Shown here piece after piece: positions 47,164 through 56,269 of a stretch of DNA of 64,000 nt (its first letter is position 1; the number at the start of each line of letters is the position of its first letter). The DNA is from CAIWHR01 sp963726775. Its GTDB lineage: Bacteria > Pseudomonadota > Gammaproteobacteria > Burkholderiales > Casimicrobiaceae. The translations under genes and the position numbers were made by a program. Under the pieces are notes generated by a model that saw nothing but the letters and a program-made list of their open reading frames with translations, was not told where the DNA came from and searched no databases. The stretch covers positions 372,001-436,000 of the forward strand of contig CAVSDL010000001.1 of the NCBI GenBank assembly GCA_963726775.1. Reading direction: 5' to 3'.

Positions 47164-48678
47164 CTAACGGCCCAGAAACATCCGATAGGCAGGGTTGGCG
47201 GTCTCGTCCAGATAGTCGTAGCCGAGTTCGTCCAGGAAGGCGCGGAACGCGGCCTTGTCCGACGGCGGCACCTGCATCCCGACCAGCACGCGGCCGTAGT
47301 CGGCGCCGTGGTTCCGGTAGTGGAACAGGCTGATGTTCCAGCCGCGGCTCATGCTGTTCAGAAACCGCATCAGAGCGCCAGGACGCTCCGGGAACTCGAA
47401 GCGGTAGAGAATCTCGTTCTCGGCCGCCGGCGCGTGGCCGCCCACGAGGTGTCGCACGTGCAGCTTCGCCATTTCGTTGTCGCTGAGGTCGAAAGCCTCG
47501 ATGTTTCGCCGCTTCAACTCGGCGAGCAGGTCGTCCGTCTCGTCCCGGTTGGCAACTTCGATGCCGACGAAGAGGTGCGCGATCCGCGCGTCGGCATACC
47601 GATAGTTGAATTCCGTCACGGAGCGCTTGCCGAGAAGCCGGCAGAACTCGCGAAAGCTGCCGGGTTGCTCAGGGATGGTCACGGCGAGTATCGCCTCGCG
47701 CTTCTCGCCCAGTTCCGCGCGCTCGGCGACAAAGCGCAAGCGATCGAAATTCATGTTGGCGCCGCAAGCGATCGCGACGAACGTGCGGCCCCTCGTCCTG
47801 TGCTTCTCGACCCATGCCTTGACACCGGCGATCGCCAACGCACCCGCGGGCTCGAGGATCGAGCGCGTGTCCTCGAACACGTCCTTCAGCGCGGCGCAGG
47901 TGGCATCGGTGTCGACGAGCACCATTTCGTCGACCAGTTCCCTTGTGATCCGAAACGTCTCCGCGCCGACCTGTTTCACTGCGACACCGTCTGCAAATAG
48001 CCCGACGTGCGGCAGCGTTATGCGGCGGCCGGCCTTCAACGACCGCGTCATCGCATCGGAATCGACCGGCTGCACGCCGATGATCCTGATTCCCGGCCGC
48101 ACGCGCTTCACATAGGACGCGACGCCGCTGATCAGGCCGCCCCCGCCCACCGCGACGAAGATCGCGTCGATCGGCCCCTGGCACTGGCGCAGTATCTCCA
48201 TGCCGATCGTGCCCTGCCCCGCTATGACATCGGGATCGTCGTACGGATGAACGAAAGTCGCGCGCGACCTCTTCTGCAGCCTCAACGCGTGCGCATAGGC
48301 GTCGCTGTAGGAATCCCCGTGCAGCACGACCTTCGCGCCGCGTGCCTCGACCGCCGCGATCTTGATGTGCGGAGTCGTCACCGGCATCACGATCGTCGCC
48401 CTGCAGCAGAGTTTCTGCGCGGCGAGCGCCACACCCTGCGCGTGGTTGCCCGCCGAGGCGGCGATGACGCCGCGCGCGCGCTCGGCGACCGAAAGGTGCG
48501 CCATCTTGTTGTAGGCGCCGCGCAGCTTGAACGAAAACACCGGCTGCTGGTCTTCGCGCTTCAGCAGTACGCGATTGCCGAGGCGCCGCGACAGCGTCGG
48601 CGCGAGCTCGAGCGGCGATTCGATCGCGACGTCGTAAACCTTGGCGGTGAGGATCTTCTGCAGATAGTCGATGGGCAT
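47164..48678 (-). CDS. ilvA: Threonine dehydratase, biosynthetic
   Basis: 504 residues. Converts threonine to 2-oxobutanoate for isoleucine. PLP lysine K51 in FSFKLRGAYNKM, SAGNHAQGVAL loop, and VGGGGLISG phosphate loop. The C-terminal third has two ACT-like regulatory units (around LAVTIPEQPGSFREFC and YRFEFPERPGALMRFL) for isoleucine/valine control. ATG 48678 is the family start. Divergent from ppx, with 282 bases between. Confidence 0.95.
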   Translation of the reverse strand: MPIDYLQKILTAKVYDVAIESPLELAPTLSRRLGNRVLLKREDQQPVFSFKLRGAYNKMAHLSVAERARGVIAASAGNHAQGVALAAQKLCCRATIVMPVTTPHIKIAAVEARGAKVVLHGDSYSDAYAHALRLQKRSRATFVHPYDDPDVIAGQGTIGMEILRQCQGPIDAIFVAVGGGGLISGVASYVKRVRPGIRIIGVQPVDSDAMTRSLKAGRRITLPHVGLFADGVAVKQVGAETFRITRELVDEMVLVDTDATCAALKDVFEDTRSILEPAGALAIAGVKAWVEKHRTRGRTFVAIACGANMNFDRLRFVAERAELGEKREAILAVTIPEQPGSFREFCRLLGKRSVTEFNYRYADARIAHLFVGIEVANRDETDDLLAELKRRNIEAFDLSDNEMAKLHVRHLVGGHAPAAENEILYRFEFPERPGALMRFLNSMSRGWNISLFHYRNHGADYGRVLVGMQVPPSDKAAFRAFLDELGYDYLDETANPAYRMFLGR

Positions 48679-48960
48679 GGCGAAACGGCGCGGCGCAGGG
48701 CGTGATTGCAGCGTGCGAGCGTAGCAGGAAAGGGGGGCGTTCGGAAACGGGCGGACAAGACGGTGCGCGAGCATTCGATCATCGCGGCCCCAGGCCACTC
48801 GATCGTCGCCACGGAGCGGGCGCCGGATCGAGCGACTGCATTCCGTCCTTCCGATGCCGCGATTGCGCAACATCGGCACCCGGACAGGCAGGCAAGCATC
48901 GTTGCCCGGACAGCGTTCGATAACGCGTCGGCGGCAGTTTCTGCTACGCTTCCGCGGGCG

Positions 48961-50460
48961 ATGTCACGCAACGCGCTCACCGCCAGTATGCTCGCTGTCG
49001 TCGACATGGGGTCGAACAGCTTTCGGCTGGAAATAGGCCGCGTCGAAGGCGACCAGATCTATCGCCTCGACACCTGGCGAGAGACGCTCCGCATCGGGGC
49101 CGGCGTCGATCGCAAGGGCCGCCTGACGCCGGAAGCGCGGCGCGCGGCGATTGCCTGCCTTGCGCGGTTCGCCGAGCGGATCAGGGGTCTCCACCCGTCG
49201 GCGGTGCGCGCCGTGGCGACGAACACGTTTCGCGTGGCGACCAATGCTGCAACGTTCCTGCCGCAGGCCGAGCGCGCGCTCGGCTTCCCGATCGACATCA
49301 TCACCGGTCACGAGGAAGCGCGGCTTATCTACGTCGGCGTCGCCAACGTGCTGCCGGTGTCGGACGAAACACGGCTCGTCATCGACATCGGCGGCGGTTC
49401 GACGGAGTTCATCATCGGTCGGGGACACCAGCCCGACAGGCTGGAGTCGCTCAATATCGGCTGCGTCGGAATGACTCGACGCTATTTCGCCGACGGCACG
49501 CTGTCGGCGACAGCATTCGCCGCCGCCGACACGGCCGCGCGCGCCGAGATCGAGGCGATCGCGCGCGAGTTCGGCCGCGACCACTGGCGGACTGCCTATG
49601 CGTCGTCCGGCACCGCGCTGGCGCTCGCCGAAATCCTGGAGCAGAACGGGCTATCCGCCGCCGGCATCACGCGCGAAGGCCTCGCGCGATTGCGCAAGCG
49701 AATGGTCGGCGCGGGTCACGTTGCGCGCCTGCGTCTGGCGGCGCTCAAACCGGAGCGCGCGCCGGTCCTGGCCGCGGGGCTCGCGATCATGGCGGCCGCG
49801 CTCGTCGAACTCGAGGTCGTACGCATCAATCCCGTGGGTGGCGCGCTGCGCCTGGGCGTGCTCTACGATCTTCTCGGTCGCACGGTGCGCCGCGATATCC
49901 GCGTGGCGACGATCGAACAGTTCGTAACGCGTTACCGGATCGACCGCGAGCACGCGGCGCGCGTCGCGGCGATGGCGGTCGCACTCCATGGGAAGGCCGT
50001 CCGGCGACCGGATGCCCAGGCCGCGCGCCTCCTCGACTGGGCCGCGATGCTGCACGAGACAGGCTTCTCGGTGTCGCACATCGGCTATCACAAGCACGGC
50101 GCATACATCCTGCGAAACGCCGACATGCCCGGTTTTTCGGCGCGCGAACAACAGGACCTTGCGTACCTGGTACTGGGGTGCCGCGGCGGCCTGGCGAAGA
50201 TGGCCCCGGTACTGCGCGACACGGCATTTCGCGCCCGGTTGCTGGCGCTGCGGCTTGCCGTGCTGTTTCACCACGCGCGACGCCCGATCGATCGGACGCG
50301 CGTCGCTTTGGCAGTCGGCCCGCGAATCCGGTGCAGCGTGTCCGCGCGCTGGCTGAAGGCGCACCCGCTTACGGCCCATTTGCTCGCGAAGGAGAGTGGC
50401 GAGTGGGCGGCGCTGGGTTATCGCTGGGTGTCGAATGGAGCGAAAATGCGATCGGTGTGA
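48961..50460 (+). CDS. ppx: Exopolyphosphatase (Ppx/GppA family)
   Basis: 499 residues. Hydrolyses terminal phosphates of polyphosphate or pppGpp. ASKHA fold: VVDMGSNSFRLEIG is the first phosphate loop, IDIGGGSTEFIIG the second. The C-terminal HD-like helical part has LHETGFSVSHIGYHKHGAYILRNADM, characteristic of long Ppx. ATG 48961 directly precedes the conserved start. Converges on the sixA-like gene; ppk lies just beyond it, so the polyphosphate genes are clustered. Confidence 0.93.
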   Translation: MSRNALTASMLAVVDMGSNSFRLEIGRVEGDQIYRLDTWRETLRIGAGVDRKGRLTPEARRAAIACLARFAERIRGLHPSAVRAVATNTFRVATNAATFLPQAERALGFPIDIITGHEEARLIYVGVANVLPVSDETRLVIDIGGGSTEFIIGRGHQPDRLESLNIGCVGMTRRYFADGTLSATAFAAADTAARAEIEAIAREFGRDHWRTAYASSGTALALAEILEQNGLSAAGITREGLARLRKRMVGAGHVARLRLAALKPERAPVLAAGLAIMAAALVELEVVRINPVGGALRLGVLYDLLGRTVRRDIRVATIEQFVTRYRIDREHAARVAAMAVALHGKAVRRPDAQAARLLDWAAMLHETGFSVSHIGYHKHGAYILRNADMPGFSAREQQDLAYLVLGCRGGLAKMAPVLRDTAFRARLLALRLAVLFHHARRPIDRTRVALAVGPRIRCSVSARWLKAHPLTAHLLAKESGEWAALGYRWVSNGAKMRSV

Positions 50461-50531
50461 CACCTTTCCCGACGGCAAGACCCGATCCTGGCGCTGCGCA
50501 TGCAAGAGCGGCCCTCTACGCCGGGTGACGT

Positions 50532-50984
50532 CTACAGATGGTCCGGTCCGATCACGACGCGCAATGCGACTGACGACGAGCCTTGGCGGTCGCGGTTGGC
50601 AAGCCACCAGACCGCTCCCTTCTTGACGGACCACCAGGCGTCCTCGCCCGAAAGCAGAAATGCCGCGACCGCCCCCAGCGTAGGTTGGTGTCCGACGATG
50701 AGGACGGCCTCGTGCCCGTCGGGCCAATTCGCCGCGGAGAGAACCGCCGCCACCGATGCCCCCGGGGCGAGCTCGTCGACGGTCCTGAATTTCCGTTGCA
50801 ACGCTAGCGCCGTCTGCTGCGTTCGGTCCGCGGGTGATACGAGGATGCGCGTGGTGTCGGGCAGGTGGCGGTCGAGCCACGCACCCATGCGCTCGGCCTG
50901 TTTCAGGCCCTTCGACGTAAGGCGCCGCCCGAGATCCGGTTCGCCGGCCTCGGCTTCCGCATGACGCCAGAGGATCAGATCCAC
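50532..50984 (-). CDS. sixA: SixA-type phosphohistidine phosphatase
   Basis: 150 residues, short histidine-phosphatase fold. The RHG-type motif is WRHAEAEAG at the N-terminus; VSPADRTQQTAL and LIVGHQPTLG supply the second arginine and histidine. Family members dephosphorylate phosphohistidine on Hpt domains or PTS proteins. It lies between ppx and ppk, 130 bases downstream of ppk in the same direction, a frequent arrangement that hints at a link to polyphosphate metabolism. Confidence 0.88.
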   Translation of the reverse strand: MDLILWRHAEAEAGEPDLGRRLTSKGLKQAERMGAWLDRHLPDTTRILVSPADRTQQTALALQRKFRTVDELAPGASVAAVLSAANWPDGHEAVLIVGHQPTLGAVAAFLLSGEDAWWSVKKGAVWWLANRDRQGSSSVALRVVIGPDHL

Positions 50985-51114
50985 TTTGCCACCCAGTCGA
51001 CGGACGGGTCATCGGCCGCGCACGGCAGGGCCGGCGAGCGACGCGGTGCGGATCGCCGACGTTTCGACTCGGCCAGGGTCGCGCCCGTTCGCGTTCCCGC
51101 ATCCCGTGCTTCGC

Positions 51115-53205
51115 TCATTTGGGCTCATCCGGTTCGCGCATCCGCTGCAGGAGTTCCGCCTGCGCGTCGCGGACCCGCGCCCGGCCGCGCGGCTTCGCCT
51201 CGGTCCACGCGCCATCTGCCGACAGCAGCCACGCGTTCCGATTGTCGGCAAGGCAAATCCTGAGCCCCTCGTCGACGACGCGCTTGCGGAGGATCGGATC
51301 GCGCACCGGGAACGCGACTTCTATCCTGCGGAACAGGTTGCGGCCCATCCAATCGGCTGACGACAGCCACACGTCCGGTTCGCCGGCGTTGGCGAAATAC
51401 CAGACACGATGATGCTCGAGGAAGCGGCCGAGAATGGAGCGAACCCGAATGTTTTCCGAAAGCCCCTTGACGCCGGGTCGCAGCGCGCACGCGCCGCGGA
51501 CTATGAGGTCCACCTGCACCCCCGCCTCGGATGCCTGGTAGAGCGCCCGGATCAGGCCTTCCTCGAGCAACCCGTTCATTTTCGCGATGATCCGCGCCGG
51601 CGCGCCCGCGCGCGCGTGCCGGGTCTCGCGCCGGATCATCTCGACGATGCGCCGGTGCATCGTGAACGGCGCAAGCAGCAGGTGCCGCATCCGTCCCGCC
51701 TTGGCGAGGCTCGTGATGTGCATGAACACTTCATTGACGTCGGCGCAAAGCGCGGAGTCGGCGGTAAGGAGGCCGAAGTCGCTGTAAAGCCGCGTGGTGC
51801 GCGGGTGATAGTTGCCGGTGCCCAGATGCGCGTACGGAACGAGCCGCGTGCGCCCCTTCCCGTCCGGCTCGCGGCGTATGAGCAGCGCGAGCTTGGCGTG
51901 CGTCTTCAGGCCGAATACGCCGTAGACGACCTGCGCGCCGGCGCGCTCCAGACGCTCGGCCCAGTTGATGTTCGCCTCTTCGTCGAAGCGCGCCATCAGC
52001 TCGACGACCACCGTAACCTCCTTGCCGCGCAGCGCCGCGGCGATCAGCGCCTCCATCAGTACCGAGTTCACGCCGGTGCGATAGACCGTCTGCTTGATGG
52101 CGACGACATCCGGGTCGTCAGCGGCGCGGCGGATGAACTCGACGACGGGTTCGAACGACTGGTACGGATGATGGAGCAGGATGTCGTGCCGCCGGATCGC
52201 GGCAAGAATGTCCGTTTGATCGCGCAGCCGGTCCGGCAACCCCGGCACGAACGGGGGGAATTTGAGCGAGTCGACGTCGACTTCGTCGATCAGCGACGAC
52301 AGCCGCGCAATGTTGACCGGACCGTCACAGCGGTAGAGATCAGCTTCGGACAGCTCGAATTGCTGCAGCAGGAACGTCGCCACGGGTGCCGGGCAACTGG
52401 CGGCAACCTCCAGCCTTACCGCGGAGCCGAACTGCCGCTGCGGCAACTCGCCCTGCAGCGCCTGGCGCAGGTTCTTGACCTCTTCCTCGTCGATCCAGAG
52501 ATCGGCATCGCGCGTCACCCGGAATTGCGCGTAGTTGACGACTTCGCGTCCGGGAAAGAGCTCGTGCAGGTGGGCGTGTATGACCGACGACAGCATCACG
52601 AACGCGTTGTCCCCGCCGCTGACCTCGGACGGCAGCTTGATGATGCGCGGCAGCACGCGCGGCGCCTTGATGATCGCGATGCCCGTGTCGCGGCCGAACG
52701 CGTCGCGCCCGGTCAATTCGATCACGAAATGGAGGCTCTTGTTGACGACCTGCGGGAACGGGTGCGCCGGATCGAGTCCGATCGGCGTCAGCAGCGGCCG
52801 CACTTCGCGCACGAAGAACTGCGCTGCCCACAGGCGCTCGGCGGGATTGAATTCCGTGCGCCGGACGAGCCGGATTCCGGCCATCGCCAGCTCCGGCAGT
52901 ATCTCGTCGTTCAGCACGCGGTACTGGTCCGCTATCAGTGCGCGTGTTTCGGCGCCGATCTGCGTCAGCAGCGCGCGGCCGTCGTGCAGCGTCATTCGCG
53001 GCGGCGCGACCTTCGCACGGAGCTGCTCCTTGATCCCCGCGACACGGACCTCGAAGAACTCGTCCAGATTGCTGCCGACAATGCAGAGAAACCGCAACCG
53101 CTCGAGCAGCGGCACACGCGCGTCCTGCGCAAGAGCGAGAACGCGACGATTGAACGCGAGCAGAGACACCTCGCGATTCAGCGGGATGGCGTCTGTGAAT
53201 TTCAT
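51115..53205 (-). CDS. ppk: Polyphosphate kinase 1
   Basis: 696 residues. Makes polyphosphate from ATP. The N-terminal domain has NREVSLLAFNRRVLALAQD and FLCIVGSNLDEFFEVRVAG. DILLHHPYQSFEPVVEFI and KTHAKLALLIRRE carry the two catalytic histidines, the latter being the autophosphorylated one. RLVPYAHLGTGNYHPRTTRLYSDFGLLT is the nucleotide block. ATG 53205 is chosen because the conserved N-terminus follows at once; an in-frame ATG at 53295 would add 30 unconserved residues. Confidence 0.96.
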   Translation of the reverse strand: MKFTDAIPLNREVSLLAFNRRVLALAQDARVPLLERLRFLCIVGSNLDEFFEVRVAGIKEQLRAKVAPPRMTLHDGRALLTQIGAETRALIADQYRVLNDEILPELAMAGIRLVRRTEFNPAERLWAAQFFVREVRPLLTPIGLDPAHPFPQVVNKSLHFVIELTGRDAFGRDTGIAIIKAPRVLPRIIKLPSEVSGGDNAFVMLSSVIHAHLHELFPGREVVNYAQFRVTRDADLWIDEEEVKNLRQALQGELPQRQFGSAVRLEVAASCPAPVATFLLQQFELSEADLYRCDGPVNIARLSSLIDEVDVDSLKFPPFVPGLPDRLRDQTDILAAIRRHDILLHHPYQSFEPVVEFIRRAADDPDVVAIKQTVYRTGVNSVLMEALIAAALRGKEVTVVVELMARFDEEANINWAERLERAGAQVVYGVFGLKTHAKLALLIRREPDGKGRTRLVPYAHLGTGNYHPRTTRLYSDFGLLTADSALCADVNEVFMHITSLAKAGRMRHLLLAPFTMHRRIVEMIRRETRHARAGAPARIIAKMNGLLEEGLIRALYQASEAGVQVDLIVRGACALRPGVKGLSENIRVRSILGRFLEHHRVWYFANAGEPDVWLSSADWMGRNLFRRIEVAFPVRDPILRKRVVDEGLRICLADNRNAWLLSADGAWTEAKPRGRARVRDAQAELLQRMREPDEPK

Positions 53206-53332
53206 CGAATCGAGGGCACCGGCAAATGCCGGTCGATCCGCGGAGAGCGGGGCGGGGATGGAGTCCACTATGGCAGAAGCATGTGACAGTAACATTGCGC
53301 CGGGCGGGCGGTGCGCTCGCCTCGGCTGCGGA

Positions 53333-54079
53333 TCAGCGGGCTGCGGGCAGGGCGGGGAGTTGCGCGGCGCATGCGTCGATCATGCGCCACACGCAATGTC
53401 CATTCGATTCCCGATCCACTTCGGCCAGGCACTCGTCGTGCGCGGCGAGTTCCTCGGCCGTCGGCTCCATTACCTTGAGCGCGCGGCGGGGTCCGGCGGT
53501 CCCGACGCCCGTGCCTGCCGGACTCGGTGCCGGCGCACCACCGATGTCGATCGTGAGCGTCTCCTGCCCGCGCGTCATCGCGAGGTAGACCTCCGCGAGA
53601 AGCTGTGCGTCGAGGAGTGCGCCGTGCAAGGTGCGGTGCGCGTTGCCGACGCCAAAGCGCTCGCACAGCGCGTCGAGGCTGTTGCGCTTGCCCGGAAACG
53701 CATCGCGTGCCAGCGCAAGGGTGTCGATCAGTCCGCCGTAGACGTCCCGGCACGCCGGAAGCTCCGCCAGCGCAAGCTCGACATCGAGAAAGCCGATGTC
53801 GAAGGGCGCATTGTGGATGATCCATTCGGCTCCGCGTGAAAAGTCGAGAAATTCGGCGGCGATGTCGCGGAATCTCGGCTTGCCCTTCAGGTCGTCCCAG
53901 GTCTTTCCGTGTACTTCGGTCGCGCCAGCATCGATCTCGCGTTCCGGATCGACGAAAAACTGGATCGTGCGTCCCGTCGGCCGGCGGTCGATCACTTCGA
54001 GACCGGAAAGCTCGATGATCCGGTGGCCCTGCTTCGGATCGAGACCCGTGGTTTCGGTATCCAGGATTATTTGGCGCAT
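53333..54079 (-). CDS. dnaQ: DNA polymerase III epsilon subunit (3'-5' proofreading exonuclease)
   Basis: 248 residues. DEDDh exonuclease: ExoI QIILDTETTGLDP, ExoII HNAPFDIGFLD, ExoIII HGALLDAQLLAEVY with the general-base histidine. The C-terminal tail after residue 190 is proline/alanine-rich and ends in a short helix that should bind the alpha subunit. Located between ppk and the PP2C gene, same strand. Confidence 0.95.
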   Translation of the reverse strand: MRQIILDTETTGLDPKQGHRIIELSGLEVIDRRPTGRTIQFFVDPEREIDAGATEVHGKTWDDLKGKPRFRDIAAEFLDFSRGAEWIIHNAPFDIGFLDVELALAELPACRDVYGGLIDTLALARDAFPGKRNSLDALCERFGVGNAHRTLHGALLDAQLLAEVYLAMTRGQETLTIDIGGAPAPSPAGTGVGTAGPRRALKVMEPTAEELAAHDECLAEVDRESNGHCVWRMIDACAAQLPALPAAR

Positions 54080-54220
54080 CGGTCAACGGGGAAACCGGGG
54101 TTCGGGTGGCGAGGCGCCCGCGAGCAGCTCGATCGGGGGCCAGGGGTGATCATCTGCTTCTTGACTTCGCGCATGCTGCCTCGTCCGTGCTGCGCGGTCC
54201 GTCGCCTGCCGCACCGGAAA

Positions 54221-55141
54221 TCAGCGACGGTACCGATGAATCGTCGCCTGGATCTCCTCGATCGCGCGCTCGATTTCGTCATCCGAGAGGTCGCGCTGGG
54301 CGCCCTTGCGATCGGTGAGCGTGAGCGTGCGATCGATCTGCGTCTGGAACTCGCCCAAGCCCAGCGTTTCGGTGATTGTCGTCGACGGCTCGTCGGTCAG
54401 TGTCTCCGGGCCCCAGCGCACGATGATCGTGGACAGGTTGTCGCCGTCCGGGCTGCCGCGCTTTTCCGCCTCCCGCATCATCTGCGGCGCGGTTTTCAGT
54501 ATCGGCGTCGACGTGAGCCAGGTCGCCACCTCTTCCTTGTTCATCACGCTCCAGAGGCCATCGGTGCACATCACGAGCACGTCGCCATTGCGCAGCGGCG
54601 TGCGCTTGGAAAGGTCGATCACCGGGTCGACGAGCCCGCCCAGGCAACTGAAGATCTTGTTGCGGTCGGGGTGTTCGGCCACGTCGTCGGCACCGATCAG
54701 CCCCTGGTCGACAAGATACTGAACCTTGGAGTGGTCTTTCGTCTGGCCGATGAGCCCGCCCTGACGGAAGAGATAGAGGCGCGAATCCCCGACGTGCGCC
54801 CAGTAGGCGTGGCCCGCCTGCACGACGCACGCGACGCATGTGGTGCGCGGCGTCTCGAGCATCGAAAACTGGTTGGCATAGGAGCCCAGCGCGGCGTGCG
54901 CGCGCAGCATCGAATCCTGCAGGAACTTGAGCGGGTTCTTGAGGATCGGCTTCGCTTCCTGCTGGAACCTTTCGATGAACAGGCGCGCCGCGATCTGCGC
55001 GGCGATCTCGCCGCCCGCGTGCCCGCCCATGCCGTCAGCAACGACGAGCAGCAGCGTGTCGCGGCTGTAGGTGTACGCGATCCGGTCCTGGTTGACCTTG
55101 CGCGAACCCTTCAGGGACTCCTGGAAGATCGTGAAACGCAT
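54221..55141 (-). CDS. PP2C-type Ser/Thr protein phosphatase
   Basis: 306 residues. Metal-dependent PPM phosphatase: KVNQDRIAYTY, LLVVADGMGGHAGGEIA, AHVGDSRLYLFRQG, VMCTDGLWSVM and GDNLSTIIVRWG carry the metal-binding aspartates. A C-terminal extension after residue 250 is outside the catalytic core. Only 30 bases after the Ser/Thr kinase gene on the same strand, so the two form a writer/eraser pair. Confidence 0.92.
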   Translation of the reverse strand: MRFTIFQESLKGSRKVNQDRIAYTYSRDTLLLVVADGMGGHAGGEIAAQIAARLFIERFQQEAKPILKNPLKFLQDSMLRAHAALGSYANQFSMLETPRTTCVACVVQAGHAYWAHVGDSRLYLFRQGGLIGQTKDHSKVQYLVDQGLIGADDVAEHPDRNKIFSCLGGLVDPVIDLSKRTPLRNGDVLVMCTDGLWSVMNKEEVATWLTSTPILKTAPQMMREAEKRGSPDGDNLSTIIVRWGPETLTDEPSTTITETLGLGEFQTQIDRTLTLTDRKGAQRDLSDDEIERAIEEIQATIHRYRR

Positions 55142-55171
55142 TGCAACCCGTGTTTGCCGGACAGAGGCGCG

Positions 55172-56110
55172 TCAGGCGCCGATCTCGCTGAAGAGCTTGC
55201 GCTTCAGGTTGTCGAAAAAAGTCAGTTTGCGTCGTTTCGGCGGAATCTCGCGGATCGCCTTCTGCAGCGAAAATACGGACTGCGGCCGCTCCAGCGGGTC
55301 GAGACGCAGGCACCAGTCGATCACTTCGAGCACGTTGTCCGAGTACTGGCCCGACCAGATCTTCTTGGCCGAAACGAGATGATCTTCCTGCACGCGGGCG
55401 TCCGCTGCCTGCGGCGCGAACGCGGCCAGGCAGGCGAACATGCTGGCGCCGACACCATACACGTCGGTCCAGGGCCCGAGCCGATCCGGATCGCGGTACT
55501 GCTCCGGCGCGGCGAAGCCCGGCGTATACATCGGCGCGAGCTTCGGACGGTTGGTCGTGAGCGTCTGCCGCGCGGCGCCAAAATCGAGCAGCACCGGGCT
55601 GCCGTCCGTGCGCAGGTAGATGTTCGCCGGCTTGATATCGAGGTGCAAGAGCTTGTGCGTGTGCACTTCGCGCAAGCCGTTGAGCAGATGCATGAAAACA
55701 TGACGGACGAGCCGCTCCGACATCTGATCCTGGCGCATCTGGATCTGCTGCTGCAGTGTCCGGCCGCGCTCGTAGCGCATCACCATGTACACGGTCTCGT
55801 TGGCGCGGAAGAAGTTCAGCACGCGCACCACGTTCGGGTGGTTGATCTTGGCGAGCGCGCGGCCTTCCTCGAAAAAGCACTTCATTCCATAGCGGAACGA
55901 CGTGAGATTCTCCGCCGAGCTGGCGCGTACGATGTCGCCCTCGGTGCGCAGCACCAGCGAGGACGGCAGGTATTCCTTGATGGCGACCGGCGCGCCGGTC
56001 TCGTCAAACGCCCGGTAGACAATCGAGAATCCACCACGACTGATCTGCCGGTCGATCCGGTAGTTCAGCAGCTGGTAACCCCCGGGAAGGGCCTGGTTGG
56101 TGACGGGCAT
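55172..56110 (-). CDS. Ser/Thr protein kinase (Hanks type, soluble)
   Basis: 312 residues, essentially only the kinase domain. Glycine-rich loop ISRGGFSIVYRAF, ATP lysine in VAIKEYLP, catalytic loop LHLDIKPANIYL, metal motif LLDFGAARQ, and activation-segment end PGFAAPEQY. The HRD arginine is leucine (HLD), as in RD-minus kinases that do not need activation-loop phosphorylation. No membrane segment or PASTA domain. Partner of the downstream PP2C phosphatase. Divergent from yicC. Confidence 0.92.
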   Translation of the reverse strand: MPVTNQALPGGYQLLNYRIDRQISRGGFSIVYRAFDETGAPVAIKEYLPSSLVLRTEGDIVRASSAENLTSFRYGMKCFFEEGRALAKINHPNVVRVLNFFRANETVYMVMRYERGRTLQQQIQMRQDQMSERLVRHVFMHLLNGLREVHTHKLLHLDIKPANIYLRTDGSPVLLDFGAARQTLTTNRPKLAPMYTPGFAAPEQYRDPDRLGPWTDVYGVGASMFACLAAFAPQAADARVQEDHLVSAKKIWSGQYSDNVLEVIDWCLRLDPLERPQSVFSLQKAIREIPPKRRKLTFFDNLKRKLFSEIGA

Positions 56111-56178
56111 GGGTGCGGATCGTAAGGGTTATCCGCAGAAAGCGCTCGCAATTCGCGTGCCAGCAACTCCGGCGCAGC

Positions 56179-56207
56179 TTGCGCCATATGGGGATAACGC
56201 ATACATT
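56179..56207 (+). promoter_or_regulatory. Candidate promoter of yicC
   Basis: TTGCGC (56179-56184), 17 bases, TACATT (56202-56207), reading toward yicC 63 bases away. Half-consensus quality; GCATAAAGT further down could be an alternative -10. Confidence 0.4.
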
Positions 56208-56269
56208 CTCGGCAACTCGGGGCATAAAGTAAAGCCGGAAAACGTGCATAAAGTTGCGCGAAACACCTC

